64,000 bases of DNA, from positions 717,363 to 781,362 of the forward strand of contig NZ_BMQJ01000002.1 in assembly GCF_014648055.1 (NCBI RefSeq). Direction: 5' to 3'. Numbering within the stretch: the first letter of the stretch is position 1; each line of letters opens with the position of its first letter. This DNA is from Streptosporangium pseudovulgare (GTDB lineage: Bacteria; Actinomycetota; Actinomycetes; Streptosporangiales; Streptosporangiaceae). Both the position numbers and the translations under genes were made by a program. The notes beneath the pieces are model-generated. The model was not told where the DNA came from and made no database searches. It saw only the letters and a program-made list of their open reading frames with translations. This document shows, piece by piece, positions 54,407 through 63,135 of this stretch.

Positions 54407-56239
54407 ATGAAAAGGACAGCGTTGCTGCTTGGCACCCTGGTGCTCGGTGGGCTGCTGGCCGCACCTACCGCGCTCGCCGCTCCTGTCGTCCGGGCCGCGC
54501 CCGCCAAGGCCGTGCCCGCCGTCGCGCCCGCCAAGGCCGTGCCCGCCGTCAAGGCGGCCGTGGCCCGGGTCGGGGCGAGTCCCGCCAAGCGGTCGGGCGG
54601 CTGTCCCACCACGGTCGGCTTCTCGGCCGTGGTGACGGCCAAGGGCCGGGGCACCGTCCGCTACCGGTGGGTGCGCAGCGACGGCGGCGCGGGCGCCGTC
54701 AAGAGCCTGCGCGTCAACGGCGCACGCAAAGCGGTCGTGCGGGATCGCCAGACCTACGACCGCACCACCTCCGGCTGGCAGGCCGTCGAGATCCTCGGTA
54801 AGAAGAGCCTGTCCGCCAAGGCCCGATTCCGCGTCACCTGCGCGGGTCCCGCCAAGGTGTGGGATGTCGCCAATCCGCTGCCCGCCCGGCCCGGCGAGCC
54901 GCTGACCGTCGCGGCCGCCCTCGACGCCCGCCCGCCGGTCCACAGCGGCGCCTGCCCCGCGACCGTGACCTTCACGGCCACCATCCAGGTGTCGCGCACC
55001 CCGGCCAGGGTCGGCTACCAGTGGATCGACAGCGTCACCGGCGAGTCCCTGCCGGAGTCGATGCACTTCGCCGCCGGCGGACCCCGCAGCCGGCAGGTCA
55101 GCCTGCCGCTCGGGGTGGGCAACTCCACCAGCGGCTGGAAGGCCGTCCACATTCTCAGCCCCAACGGCCACGACTCGGCGCGCGCCGCCTACGCGGTGAC
55201 CTGCAGGACCACCCCGCAGTCACCTTCACCGTCGGCCACCCCCACGCCGACCCCCACGCCGACCCCCACCGGGCCGCCGGCGGGGAAGCCGGAGCCACGG
55301 ATCGTCGGCGTCACCCCGGGCGACTACGAGGGCGACTGCACCGAGCCCCTCGCCTACCAGGCCGCTGGACGCGTCACCCTTCCGGCGGGACCCGCGAGGC
55401 AGGTCACCTACTGGTGGATTCTCGACGGCACCGCCTGGCAGCGCCAGGTCCTCGACTTCCCGGCCGGTGACCGGCCCCGGTCCCAGGACGTCTCCGCCAC
55501 CTGGAGCCTCGGCCCCGGCGCCGGCGGCGACCATACGATCGGCCTCATGGTGGAGGGCGGCCCGGCCGGACCCGCCGAGCACCGGTTCACCGTCGCCTGC
55601 GCCGCGGAACCCGAGAGGGCCGACCTGACCGTCCGCTATCTGCTGACCCCCCTCTTCAGGGGCGACTGCGACGGTTCCTTCAGCGCCGGAACGAGCGCGC
55701 TGGTCACGACGGACCGGGAGACCGAGATCAGGTATCGCTTCGTCGTCGACGGCAAGCCCGGTCCGACCAGGAGCGAGCGCCTCAGGCCCGGCGTCATACA
55801 GTCGATCGGCGACTTCTGGTACAGCTCCGCCAGGACCAGCGGAACCGGCATCGTGCGCCTGGAGGTGCTGAACCACAACAAGCCGGTCAAGGAGGGGGCC
55901 TACAGTTGGACGTGCGTTCCGCCGGACCCCTCCCCGGGAGCCGTGCGCATCAATGAGCTCACGCCGGTCGCCTACTACGGTGACTGCGTCACCGCGCCGT
56001 ACGTGACCGCCCACGGCGGGTTCGCGGCGGCTCCCGGAACGCAGATCACCTACCGCTGGGTGATCGACGGGGAGCCGCAGACGTCCAGAACGCTCACCGT
56101 GGAGGGCAGCGGAGTCGTGCAGGTGCAGTCGGCCTACTGGAGCCGCAACTCGAAGACCAGCGGAACCGTTGGCCTTGAGGTGCTGAACCACAACAGGCCG
56201 GTCGCCCAGGCCGCCTATCCGGTGACCTGCCAGAGCTGA
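54407..56239 (+). CDS. Secreted protein of five Cys-bracketed beta-sandwich-like repeats
   Basis: A 610-residue protein. Signal peptide: MKRTALLLGTLVLGGLLAAP, cut near ALAA. An Ala/Pro/Val-rich segment (residues 25-60) follows. Then come five units, each opening with a Cys (66, 183, 311, 421, 527) and closing with a Cys (145, 266, 398, 503, 608), spaced 79-87 residues. Each has a YRW/YQW/YWW/YRF/YRW strand and, in units 1, 2, 4 and 5, a TSG turn. A PTPTPTPTPTG hinge (about 277-292) separates units 2 and 3. One disulfide per Ig-like unit is the likely reading. No catalytic motif or anchor is seen. Start ATG 54407 after AAAGGGA. Confidence 0.82.
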   Translation: MKRTALLLGTLVLGGLLAAPTALAAPVVRAAPAKAVPAVAPAKAVPAVKAAVARVGASPAKRSGGCPTTVGFSAVVTAKGRGTVRYRWVRSDGGAGAVKSLRVNGARKAVVRDRQTYDRTTSGWQAVEILGKKSLSAKARFRVTCAGPAKVWDVANPLPARPGEPLTVAAALDARPPVHSGACPATVTFTATIQVSRTPARVGYQWIDSVTGESLPESMHFAAGGPRSRQVSLPLGVGNSTSGWKAVHILSPNGHDSARAAYAVTCRTTPQSPSPSATPTPTPTPTPTGPPAGKPEPRIVGVTPGDYEGDCTEPLAYQAAGRVTLPAGPARQVTYWWILDGTAWQRQVLDFPAGDRPRSQDVSATWSLGPGAGGDHTIGLMVEGGPAGPAEHRFTVACAAEPERADLTVRYLLTPLFRGDCDGSFSAGTSALVTTDRETEIRYRFVVDGKPGPTRSERLRPGVIQSIGDFWYSSARTSGTGIVRLEVLNHNKPVKEGAYSWTCVPPDPSPGAVRINELTPVAYYGDCVTAPYVTAHGGFAAAPGTQITYRWVIDGEPQTSRTLTVEGSGVVQVQSAYWSRNSKTSGTVGLEVLNHNRPVAQAAYPVTCQS

Positions 56240-56246
56240 CCTGGCC

Positions 56247-56396
56247 GAGCCGTACCGGTCGTCGCGGGACCTTTGCGGGACCTTCGCGAACCGGTACGGC
56301 TCGCTCCGGCGGACGGCCGCGCTCCGGCCGCTTCCCGGCCCCGGTCCCAGCTCCGGCCCGGCCCCGGCTCCGGCCCCGGCGCCCGGTGAGGGGCCG
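56247..56396. repeat. Intergenic repeat element, copy 1 (stem with 2 internal 11 bp units)
   Basis: Begins with a perfect 13 bp inverted repeat GAGCCGTACCGGT (56247-56259) / ACCGGTACGGCTC (56290-56302) whose loop holds two 11 bp units of CGCGGGACCTT type. About 95 bp of CCGGC-rich sequence follow, ending GCCCGGTGAGGGGCCG. Nearly the same sequence recurs at 59475-59634. The stem is 7 bp past the stop of the secreted protein and can act as its terminator. Confidence 0.85.
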
Positions 56397-56445
56397 GGTC
56401 CCCTCACCGGGCCACCACGGCCCTCCGGGTGCGAGCTAGCCTGGA

Positions 56446-57003
56446 ATGGTGAGCATCACCGCCGGCCGTCACTCCTTGGGGCCCGAATCCGGCCGGCTCC
56501 TTGTGAACACGACCCGCACCGGACTGGGTGCGAAGGTCGGTCATGACCTCACCATCGAGGTCACCCGCTGGCGCGGCGACGCCACGGTCGACCCCGCCGA
56601 CCCGGCCGGCTCCTCGGTGACCGTCGAGGCCGACGTCGAGTCGTTCGAGGTCCGGGAAGGGGTCGGTGGCGTCAAGCCGCTCAGTGACTCCGACCGCCGG
56701 GAGATCGAAAAGATCCTCCAGGAGAAGATCCTTCACGCCGAGCGCCACCCGACGATCACGTTCCGGTCGACGCGGATCAGCGGGACCGCGGAGTCGTTCC
56801 GCGTCCAGGGTGATCTCACCATCGTCGGCGTCACCCGGCCCGTCACGATTCAGGGCGTGCTGGCCGGGGGCCGCGTGCGCGGTTCGGCGGTCATCGCGCA
56901 GACCCGATGGGGGATCCGGCCCTACTCGGCGTTCTTCGGCACGCTCAAACTCAGCGACGAGGTCGAGGTGCGGTTCGACGTCGGCCTCACACCGGAGCGG
57001 TGA
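56446..57003 (+). CDS. YceI family protein
   Basis: A 185-residue lipocalin-like barrel protein. The opening AGRHSLGPESGRLLVNTTRT, then GAKVGHDLTIEVTRWRGDAT, the RHPTITFRSTRISG strand and DLTIVGVTRPVTIQGVLAGG are the YceI pattern; family members bind polyisoprenoids or other amphiphiles. There is no signal peptide, as is usual for actinobacterial members. Start ATG 56446. It converges with the secreted SRPBCC-like gene. Confidence 0.9.
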   Translation: MVSITAGRHSLGPESGRLLVNTTRTGLGAKVGHDLTIEVTRWRGDATVDPADPAGSSVTVEADVESFEVREGVGGVKPLSDSDRREIEKILQEKILHAERHPTITFRSTRISGTAESFRVQGDLTIVGVTRPVTIQGVLAGGRVRGSAVIAQTRWGIRPYSAFFGTLKLSDEVEVRFDVGLTPER

Positions 57004-57055
57004 TCCCGGCCGGGCGAGGCGCGTCCGAAGAGCGAGGGCTCCGCCCGGCGGCGGA

Positions 57056-57700
57056 TCAGAGCTCGCCGCTCTCGATCGCCTGTTTGAGGGCGGCCTGTGT
57101 CTGCTCGTGGGAGGCGACGCCGTTCGTGACGACGAAATCGATCAGCGAGGTGTCCGCGTCGAAGGTGAGATGCTCGATGACCTCGGTCTTCCCGTGGTCC
57201 CGCTCCTTGAAGAGGATTTTCTGGTGCGTGACGACGCCGGGCAGCGACCAGGTGTCCGTCTCGTACCTGAGACCGGTGAGGTCAATGCGCTGTTGCGCGT
57301 GCGTCTTGCTGGTGACGATCGTGCCCTCGTACGGGATCTCCTCGATGGCCGTGAAATCGATGGTGCGCGTGCCGGCCTGAGACCGGTCGTCGTGGGTGAC
57401 AACACGCTTCAGGAACGAATGCATGCCGATGTGATGGTTGATATCCGAATACGCGGCGAACACGCGCTCCACCGGGGCGTCGATCTCGATGGAGATGCGG
57501 GCCTTTTCCCAGCTCCGGCCCGACCCCGGACGGGGAGGCGCGGAGTCGTAGAACCTGTAGGTGTCCCACGCGGCCTGCCACTCGGCGGCGAGTTCGGCAT
57601 CGCTCTCGGGAGCGTCGGCGCGGGCGGGACCGGAGAAGGTGGTGAGAACGAGGGCCGTGGCGAACAGCGGGGTGGCAAGAAGTCGAAGGAGCTTCTTCAC
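57056..57700 (-). CDS. Secreted SRPBCC-like (START-type) protein
   Basis: A 214-residue protein from GTG 57700 (GAGG ahead). The signal peptide KKLLRLLATPLFATALVLTT ends near ARADA. The mature part has the SRPBCC fold pattern: ARISIEIDAPVERVFAAYSD at the first strand, a central FTAIEEIPYEGTIVTSK, and the long C-terminal helix FVVTNGVASHEQTQAALKQA. Such folds bind hydrophobic ligands; an exported one is less usual. Neighbouring YceI also binds lipids, so both may handle amphiphiles (inference). Confidence 0.72.
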   Translation of the reverse strand: MKKLLRLLATPLFATALVLTTFSGPARADAPESDAELAAEWQAAWDTYRFYDSAPPRPGSGRSWEKARISIEIDAPVERVFAAYSDINHHIGMHSFLKRVVTHDDRSQAGTRTIDFTAIEEIPYEGTIVTSKTHAQQRIDLTGLRYETDTWSLPGVVTHQKILFKERDHGKTEVIEHLTFDADTSLIDFVVTNGVASHEQTQAALKQAIESGEL

Positions 57701-57723
57701 ATGTACCTCAAAAAGAGATGATA

Positions 57724-57752
57724 AGGACAAACGATCTTTTATCGCATGTCCT
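57724..57752. promoter_or_regulatory. Inverted repeat upstream of the secreted SRPBCC-like gene
   Basis: AGGACA (57724-57729) and TGTCCT (57747-57752) flank an inner pair CGAT (57732-57735) / ATCG (57741-57744) with the loop CTTTT. It lies 24 bp before the start codon of the minus-strand gene in an AT-rich patch and may be an operator or an mRNA 5' stem. Confidence 0.4.
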
Positions 57753-57969
57753 CGTGATTTAGAACCCTCGGCTCCGAAAACGTGACCCGGCGAGGCACCG
57801 GACCCCCGGCGGAGCCATCGCTGTTCCGCGAGCCACTCGAAGGCACTGGGCGTGATGCGCGCCCTCAGCGGCGGCCGCCGTCCTCGCCCTCGACCCCCTG
57901 TCCGGCGCCGAGGTTTCTGCCGATATGCTACAGGTGCAAGAAATCTTACATCTGTCGTTTTTGGTGAGG

Positions 57970-58605
57970 ATGGCGGGCGTGGCCGGCCCCAGAGTCAGTA
58001 CCACCGCATCGGGTGACCGGCGTGTACGCCGCACCCGCTCCGCCCTGGCCCATGCGCTGATCGAGCTGGCCGAGGAGCGGGACCTGTCCCGGATCAGCGT
58101 CTCGGACGTGGCCGAGGGCGCCGGGGTGAGCCGTTCGGCCTTCTACCACCACTACCGGGACGTGCACGAACTGGCCGAGGACGCCTGCACCGCGATGATC
58201 GACGACCTGATCGACTCCGTGCCGGGCCCCGCGCTCGACTCGGCGGAGCTGGTGCGGGAGGCGATCGGGTCGCTGACGGCGTTCTTCGACAGCCTGCTCG
58301 GCCACGCGGGGTTGTATCGCGCGCTGCTGGGCTCGCACGGCAGCGCGCGCGTCATCGGGCACCTGCGTCGCCGTGTCGCCGCGGTCATCCACGATCGCCT
58401 GGTGTGCGCGGACGCCGGCAGGTGGCCCGAGCGCGTCCCGCATGACGTGATGGCCGCTTTCACCGCGGGCGCGCTCGTCGGCGTGGCCGTCGAGTGGCTC
58501 GAAGACGCGTGCCCCCGGCCCTCGGCCGAGATGGCCGAGATGGCCTGGCCGCTGCTGAACGCGCACTACCGCGTCAACGAGAGCGGCCACCGAGCCCCGC
58601 CCTGA
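57970..58605 (+). CDS. TetR-family transcriptional regulator
   Basis: A 211-residue regulator. DNA-binding domain: RRTRSALAHALIELAEERDL, then ISVSDVAEGAGVSRSAFYHH, near residues 17-63, then a TetR_C-type helical domain ending in AEMAEMAWPLLNAHYR. The SDR gene begins 27 bp downstream on the same strand, so it is probably controlled together with it. ATG 57970 is used; GTG 57964 and ATG 57925 are in frame. The AT-rich block 57920-57960 (ATATGCTACAGGTGCAAGAA, TCTTACATCTGTCG) upstream is a likely operator-promoter. Confidence 0.9.
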   Translation: MAGVAGPRVSTTASGDRRVRRTRSALAHALIELAEERDLSRISVSDVAEGAGVSRSAFYHHYRDVHELAEDACTAMIDDLIDSVPGPALDSAELVREAIGSLTAFFDSLLGHAGLYRALLGSHGSARVIGHLRRRVAAVIHDRLVCADAGRWPERVPHDVMAAFTAGALVGVAVEWLEDACPRPSAEMAEMAWPLLNAHYRVNESGHRAPP

Positions 58606-58632
58606 TCCTCGAAACCGAAGGAGAGACCGTTC

Positions 58633-59460
58633 ATGACCACTGCCGATGTGTCGGACAGGTCCCTGGCCCAGCTCATCTCCCTGAAGGGAAGGCGTGCCGT
58701 CGTCACCGGCGGCGGCCGCGGCCTGGGCAAGGCCATCGCCGCCCGCCTGGCCGAGGCCGGCGCCGACCTGCTGATCGGCGACCTCGACGAGGAGCCGGCC
58801 GTGTCCGCCGCGAAGGAGCTCGCCGAGCGCCACGGGGTGCGCGCGATCGGCGCCGCCATGGACGTCACCGACGCCGCGGCCGTGGCCGCCGCGGCCGACC
58901 GCGCGGTCGCCGAGCTCGGCGGCCTGGAGATCTGGGTGAACAACGCCGGCATCTTCCCGGCCGTCCCGCTTCTGGAGATGACCGAGGAGACGTGGGACCA
59001 GGTGTTCGCCGTGAACGCGCGCGGCGTGTTCGTCGGCGCGCGGGAGGCGGCCCGGCGCATGTCGGCCGCCGGCCCGGACGGCGGCAGGGGCGGCGTCATC
59101 GTGAACATCGTCTCGACCGCCGGGTTCCGGGGCAGCGCGCCGGGCCTGGCCGCCTACGTCGGCTCCAAGCACGCCGCTCGCGGCCTGACCCGCGAGCTGG
59201 CCCTCGAACTCGCGCCGATGGGCATCCGCGTACTGGGGGTCGCACCGAGCTTCGTCCCCACCGAGGGCAACCTGGCGATGGCCGCGGCCGCGGGCGTGAA
59301 CCTCGCCGATCTTCCGCCGACCGACCTCATGCTGAACAGCCCGATCGGCCGGGTCGGCACCCCGGACGACATTGCGCGCGTCGCGCTGTTCTGCGCCTCG
59401 GACCTGTCGGCCTTCATGACCGGCAGCACCCTGCTCGCCGACGGCGGCGACACCGCCTAA
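58633..59460 (+). CDS. Short-chain dehydrogenase/reductase (SDR)
   Basis: A 275-residue classical SDR. Cofactor motif TGGGRGLG near residue 25, an acidic DLDEEP strand end (Asp after the second strand, suggesting NAD rather than NADP), NNAG near 104, the catalytic Ser in NIVSTAGFRG, Tyr/Lys in YVGSK, and a C-terminal TGSTLLADGGDTA. All catalytic residues are intact, in contrast to the truncated SDR at 41.4 kb. Start ATG 58633 after AAGGAGAG. In one unit with the TetR gene. Substrate unknown. Confidence 0.92.
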   Translation: MTTADVSDRSLAQLISLKGRRAVVTGGGRGLGKAIAARLAEAGADLLIGDLDEEPAVSAAKELAERHGVRAIGAAMDVTDAAAVAAAADRAVAELGGLEIWVNNAGIFPAVPLLEMTEETWDQVFAVNARGVFVGAREAARRMSAAGPDGGRGGVIVNIVSTAGFRGSAPGLAAYVGSKHAARGLTRELALELAPMGIRVLGVAPSFVPTEGNLAMAAAAGVNLADLPPTDLMLNSPIGRVGTPDDIARVALFCASDLSAFMTGSTLLADGGDTA

Positions 59461-59474
59461 GCGGACGCCGGCCC

Positions 59475-59634
59475 GAGCCGTACCGGTCTTCGCGGGACCT
59501 TCGCGGGACCTTCGCGGGACCTTCGCGGGACCTTCGCGGGACCTTCGCGAACCGGTGCGGCTCGCTCCGGCGTACGGCCGCGCTCCGGCCGCTTCCCGGC
59601 CCCGGCTCCGGCTCCGGCGCCCGGTGAGGGGCCG
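59475..59634. repeat. Intergenic repeat element, copy 2 (stem with 5 internal 11 bp units)
   Basis: Same element as at 56247-56396: arms GAGCCGTACCGGT (59475-59487) and ACCGGTGCGGCTC (59551-59563, one mismatch), but with five CGCGGGACCTT units in the loop instead of two, and the same 3' tail ending GCCCGGTGAGGGGCCG. It lies after the SDR stop, at the convergent end of the FGE gene. Confidence 0.88.
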
Positions 59635-59643
59635 CGGGACGGG

Positions 59644-60588
59644 TCAGAGGGAGAGCGCGCAGCGGAAGCCGCTGTGCCCGGTGGAGGAGTCCGGCGTGTT
59701 GCCGGTCCGAGCGGCCACCCGGTAGCGGTTGCAGTAGGAGTCGTGGCACATGTAGGAGCCGCCGCGGATCACACGTGCCTCGCCGGCCGGCGGGCCCTGC
59801 GGGTCCACCCGGGTGAGCGCGGACTCCGCGACGTGCCAGTCGGTGCTCCACCGGTCCAGGCACCACTCCCAGACGTTGCCCGAGGTGTTGTAGAGGCCGT
59901 ACCCGTTCGGCGCGAAGGACTTGACCGGCGCGGTGCCGACGTAGCCGTCGGCACCGGTGTTCGAGCGCGGGAACGTGCCCTGCCAGATGTTGCACCGGTG
60001 CCGCCCTCGCGGCGTCAGCTCGTCGCCCCAGGGGTAACGGGCCTGGACGAGCCCGCCGCGCGCCGCCATCTCCCACTCGGCCTCGGTCGGCAGCCGCTTG
60101 CCCGCCCAGGCCGCGTAGGCGGCCGCGTCGTTCCAGGAGACGTGGACGACCGGGTGGTTCTGCCGCGACGTGACGTCCGATCCGGGGCCTTCCGGGCGAC
60201 GCCAGTCGGCACCCGCCACCGCCACCCACCAGGGGGCGCCCGGGACGGTGCCGTCGATGACGTGGCGCGGGTCGGCGAAGTGCTGGAAGACGAACGACCA
60301 GCCGTACCGTTCGGCGTCGGTCCGGTAGCCGGTGGTCTTGACGAAGGTGGCGAACTTGGCGTTGGTCACGCACACCGGGTCGATGAGGAACGGCGACAAC
60401 GTCACCTCCCGCACCGGCCCCTCGCCGTCCGCCGCCCAGCCGTCGGGGTCCTCGCCGCCCATGAGGAAGGGGCCGCCCGGGATGGCCGCCATGCCGCCGC
60501 CGGCGTTCGCGCGTCGCGCGGGGACGGGGGCGGGGATGGAGCGTTCCCGGGCGGGACCCCGGCCCGGCGCGCAGCAGGCGTCCGTCAT
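59644..60588 (-). CDS. Formylglycine-generating enzyme (sulfatase activator)
   Basis: A 314-residue FGE. The core has AAIPGGPFLMGGEDPDGW, HPVVHVSWNDAAAYAAWAGK, LPTEAEWEMAARGG, NVWEWCLDRW and GHSGFRCALSL. The catalytic copper-binding cysteine pair is intact (SYMCHDSYCNRYR, Cys281 and Cys286, spaced as in human FGE). It converts the active-site Cys of sulfatases to formylglycine, and the sulfatase at the start of this operon is the obvious client. The N-terminal 30 residues are Cys/Pro/Arg-rich (MTDACCAPGRG). Start ATG 60588 overlaps the stop of the substrate-binding-protein gene (ATGA). Confidence 0.95.
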   Translation of the reverse strand: MTDACCAPGRGPARERSIPAPVPARRANAGGGMAAIPGGPFLMGGEDPDGWAADGEGPVREVTLSPFLIDPVCVTNAKFATFVKTTGYRTDAERYGWSFVFQHFADPRHVIDGTVPGAPWWVAVAGADWRRPEGPGSDVTSRQNHPVVHVSWNDAAAYAAWAGKRLPTEAEWEMAARGGLVQARYPWGDELTPRGRHRCNIWQGTFPRSNTGADGYVGTAPVKSFAPNGYGLYNTSGNVWEWCLDRWSTDWHVAESALTRVDPQGPPAGEARVIRGGSYMCHDSYCNRYRVAARTGNTPDSSTGHSGFRCALSL

Positions 60589-61577
60589 CAGCCGCTCGCC
60601 GCGTTCCGGTAGAGGTCGGCGGTGAAGTAGGTGCCGGGGTCGGGCGACTCCGTGATCTTGCCCATGTCGACGAAGACGTCGGCCAGGTTCTTGTACCAGC
60701 CGCCCACCGTTCCGTCGCCCGCGAGCTTGGTCAGCTCGGAGGTCGGAAGGATCTTGGTGACCGCGGACGCGCCCTTGAACTGCTCGGCCGGCGCCTTCAG
60801 GAAGGTCGCGGTGAGCTGCTCGGCCTCGGCGGTGTGCGCGGCGATCCAGTCGTCGGCCTCCTGGATCACCTTGATGACCTTGGTGGTCGTCGCGGCGTCG
60901 TCCTTGACGATCTCGTTGCGGGCGACGAACGAGCTGGGGAAGCTGACCTGGGGGTAGAAGTCCTCGCTCTTGGTCAGCTCGACCAGGTCGGGGACGTTCT
61001 TCTTGATGTTGTCGATCAGCGGGTACCAGATGGCCGCCGCGTCGACCTGCTTGGCGGAGAACGCCGTGACCACGGTGCTCGGGTCCATGGTGACCTTCTG
61101 CACGTCCTTGATGGTCAGCCCGGCCTTCTTCAGGGCCAGCTGCAGGATCATGTCGCCGGAGGTGCCCTCGGGGACCCCGATCTTCTTGCCCTTCAGGTCG
61201 GCGATCCCGTTGATGCCCGAACCGGCGTGGGTGATCACCCTGTCGGCGATGCCGAGCATGTTCGGGGCGATGATCTTCGCCTTGCCGCTGGCCGGCAGCC
61301 AGGCCGCGCCGGAGCCGATGTAGCCGAAGTCGAGGTCGCCCGAGCCGAGCGCCTGGACCTGCAGCGGGCCGTTGGTGAACACCTTCAGGTCCGGCTTGAG
61401 GCCGTGCTTGGCCCACAGGCCCTGCTTGTCGGCGACGGCCAGGACGGCCGCGCCGGAGAAGTCGGCGATGTAGCCGAACCGCACCGCCTTGGAGCCGTCG
61501 TCGTCACCGGAGGAGCAGCCGGTCAGGGGCAGCAGGAGGGCCAGAGCGGCGGCGGCCACCCGGAGGGGGAACTTCAT
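60588..61577 (-). CDS. Sulfonate/taurine-type ABC substrate-binding lipoprotein
   Basis: A 329-residue protein of the SsuA/TauA/NitT type. The signal peptide ends in LLPLTGC (lipobox, Cys near 21). The mature part reads FGYIADFSGAAVLAVADKQG, then LWAKHGLKPDLKVFTNG, QALGSGDLDFGYIGSG and GKKIGVPEGTSGDMILQLAL, typical for the family. The ligand cannot be read from sequence. The operon with a sulfatase and its activator suggests a sulfate ester or sulfonate. Start ATG 61577 overlaps the ATPase stop. Confidence 0.93.
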   Translation of the reverse strand: MKFPLRVAAAALALLLPLTGCSSGDDDGSKAVRFGYIADFSGAAVLAVADKQGLWAKHGLKPDLKVFTNGPLQVQALGSGDLDFGYIGSGAAWLPASGKAKIIAPNMLGIADRVITHAGSGINGIADLKGKKIGVPEGTSGDMILQLALKKAGLTIKDVQKVTMDPSTVVTAFSAKQVDAAAIWYPLIDNIKKNVPDLVELTKSEDFYPQVSFPSSFVARNEIVKDDAATTTKVIKVIQEADDWIAAHTAEAEQLTATFLKAPAEQFKGASAVTKILPTSELTKLAGDGTVGGWYKNLADVFVDMGKITESPDPGTYFTADLYRNAASG

Positions 61578-62359
61578 CAGGGGGATCCTTCGAGCGTGGT
61601 GGGCTGGTGGTAGACGGCGTGCCAGACCTGCCGGCGCAGTTCGGCGAACTCGGGTGACAGCCTGATCTCCTCCGAGCGGGGGTAGGGCAGGCCGACGTCG
61701 ATGACCTGGTGGACGCGGCCCGGCCGGGCGGCCATGACGATCACCCGGTTGGCCAGGTAGACCGCCTCGTCCACGTCGTGGGTGATGAACATGACCGTCC
61801 GCCGATCCCGGCTCCAGGTGTCCAGGAGCCGGTCCTGGAGCTGGACCCTGGTCAGCGCGTCGAGGGCGCCGAAGGGTTCGTCCATCAGCAGGACGGTGGG
61901 GTCGACGGCGTAGGCGCGGGCGATGGCGCAGCGCTGCTTCATCCCGCCGGACAGCGTCCTGGGCAGCGCGTCGGCGAAGTCGGTGAGGCCGACCAGATCG
62001 ATGAAGTGCTGGGCCTTGGCCCGCCGCTCGGCCTGGCCGACTCCGGCGATCTTCAATCCGAACTCGACGTTCTTGCGGACGCTCATCCAGGGGAAGAGCG
62101 CGTACTGCTGGAAGATCACCCCGCGCTGCGGGCTGGGGCCGTGCACGGCGGCGCCGTCCACCAGGACCTCGCCCCCGGTCGGGGTCAGCAGGCCGGCGGC
62201 CGCGTTCATCAGCGTGCTCTTGCCGCATCCCGACGGGCCGACCACGGTGACGAACTCACCCTCGGCGATCGACAGGTCGACGTCGTCGAGCGCGGCGAAG
62301 TCGCCGGCGCCGAGCTCGAAGCGATGCGAGAGCCCGCGAAACTCGATCTTGGGAGTCAC
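61577..62359 (-). CDS. Sulfonate/taurine-type ABC transporter ATPase
   Basis: A 260-residue ATPase. Walker A GPSGCGKS, Q-loop FQQYALFPWMSV, signature LSGGMKQR, Walker B VLLMDEPFGALD and H-loop ITHDVDEAVYLA are intact. The arrangement DEAVYLANRVIVMAARPGRV is that of SsuB/TauB/NrtD ATPases. GTG 62359 is preferred because GGAGGTGAG is ideally placed; GTG 62368, which overlaps the permease stop (GTGA), is the alternative. Confidence 0.94.
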   Translation of the reverse strand: MTPKIEFRGLSHRFELGAGDFAALDDVDLSIAEGEFVTVVGPSGCGKSTLMNAAAGLLTPTGGEVLVDGAAVHGPSPQRGVIFQQYALFPWMSVRKNVEFGLKIAGVGQAERRAKAQHFIDLVGLTDFADALPRTLSGGMKQRCAIARAYAVDPTVLLMDEPFGALDALTRVQLQDRLLDTWSRDRRTVMFITHDVDEAVYLANRVIVMAARPGRVHQVIDVGLPYPRSEEIRLSPEFAELRRQVWHAVYHQPTTLEGSP

Positions 62360-62364
62360 CGTGC

Positions 62365-63135
62365 TCACCTCCGTTCCTGCCAGCCGGTCAGGCGTCGCTC
62401 GGCCAGCAGCAGGGCGCGGTCCATGAGCAGGCCGACGAGGCCGATGACGATCAGTTGGACGAAGATCGTGGAAAGGTCGTAGTACAGCTGTGCCTGCTGC
62501 ATCCGGTAGCCGAGACCTTCCTGGGCGGCGATGAGCTCGGCGGCGACGACCGTGGCCCACGAGGCGCCGAGGCCGATCCGCATGCCGACCAGGATGAAGG
62601 GGGTGGAGGCCGGGATGACCACGCCGGTGAAGACGGTGCGGTCCTTCGCGCCGAGCACCCGGGCCGCGTTGATCAGCGTGTTGTCGACCGAGACCACGCC
62701 CTGGAAGGTCGAGACGACCGAGGACAGGAACGAGGCCAGGAAGATGACGAAGATCTTCGGCGTCTCGCCGATGCCCAGCAGGACGATGGCCAGCGGGATG
62801 ATCGCCAGCGGCGGGACCATGCGGAAGAACTGCAGCCACGGCTCGATCAGGCCGCGGATCGCCGGATACCACCCCATGAGGAAACCGACGGGTACGGCGA
62901 GCACCACGCCGAGCACGAAGCCGATCAGCACCCTGCGGAGGCTGGCGAGCAGGTCGAGAGGGAGCGTCCCGTCGCCGACCAGCGTGCCGAAGCGCTCGAC
63001 GACCGACAGCGGGCCGGGGAAACCCTGGATGCCGCTGTTGGCGAGCAGCGTCCAGACCAGCAGGCCGAGCACGCCCGAGCCGGCGGTGAGCAGCAGGGCC
63101 GACCCCTTCGCGGGCCTCTTCGCGGACCGGCTCAC
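62365..63135 (-). CDS. Sulfonate/taurine-type ABC transporter permease
   Basis: A 256-residue permease with six membrane segments. The EAA loop is [20 protein letters not shown] near residue 150, and [20 protein letters not shown] is the conserved SsuC/TauC stretch. The C-terminal [20 protein letters not shown] block ends the last helices. Its GTG start at 63135 overlaps the sulfatase stop (GTGA). Confidence 0.94.
   Translation of the reverse strand: MSRSAKRPAKGSALLLTAGSGVLGLLVWTLLANSGIQGFPGPLSVVERFGTLVGDGTLPLDLLASLRRVLIGFVLGVVLAVPVGFLMGWYPAIRGLIEPWLQFFRMVPPLAIIPLAIVLLGIGETPKIFVIFLASFLSSVVSTFQGVVSVDNTLINAARVLGAKDRTVFTGVVIPASTPFILVGMRIGLGASWATVVAAELIAAQEGLGYRMQQAQLYYDLSTIFVQLIVIGLVGLLMDRALLLAERRLTGWQERR

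Noticed and set aside
59644-61416. A single 590-residue ORF joining the FGE gene with upstream sequence.
   Set aside because: The first 276 codons are an out-of-frame reading of the substrate-binding-protein gene. FGE has its own ATG at 60588 with a normal coupling overlap.
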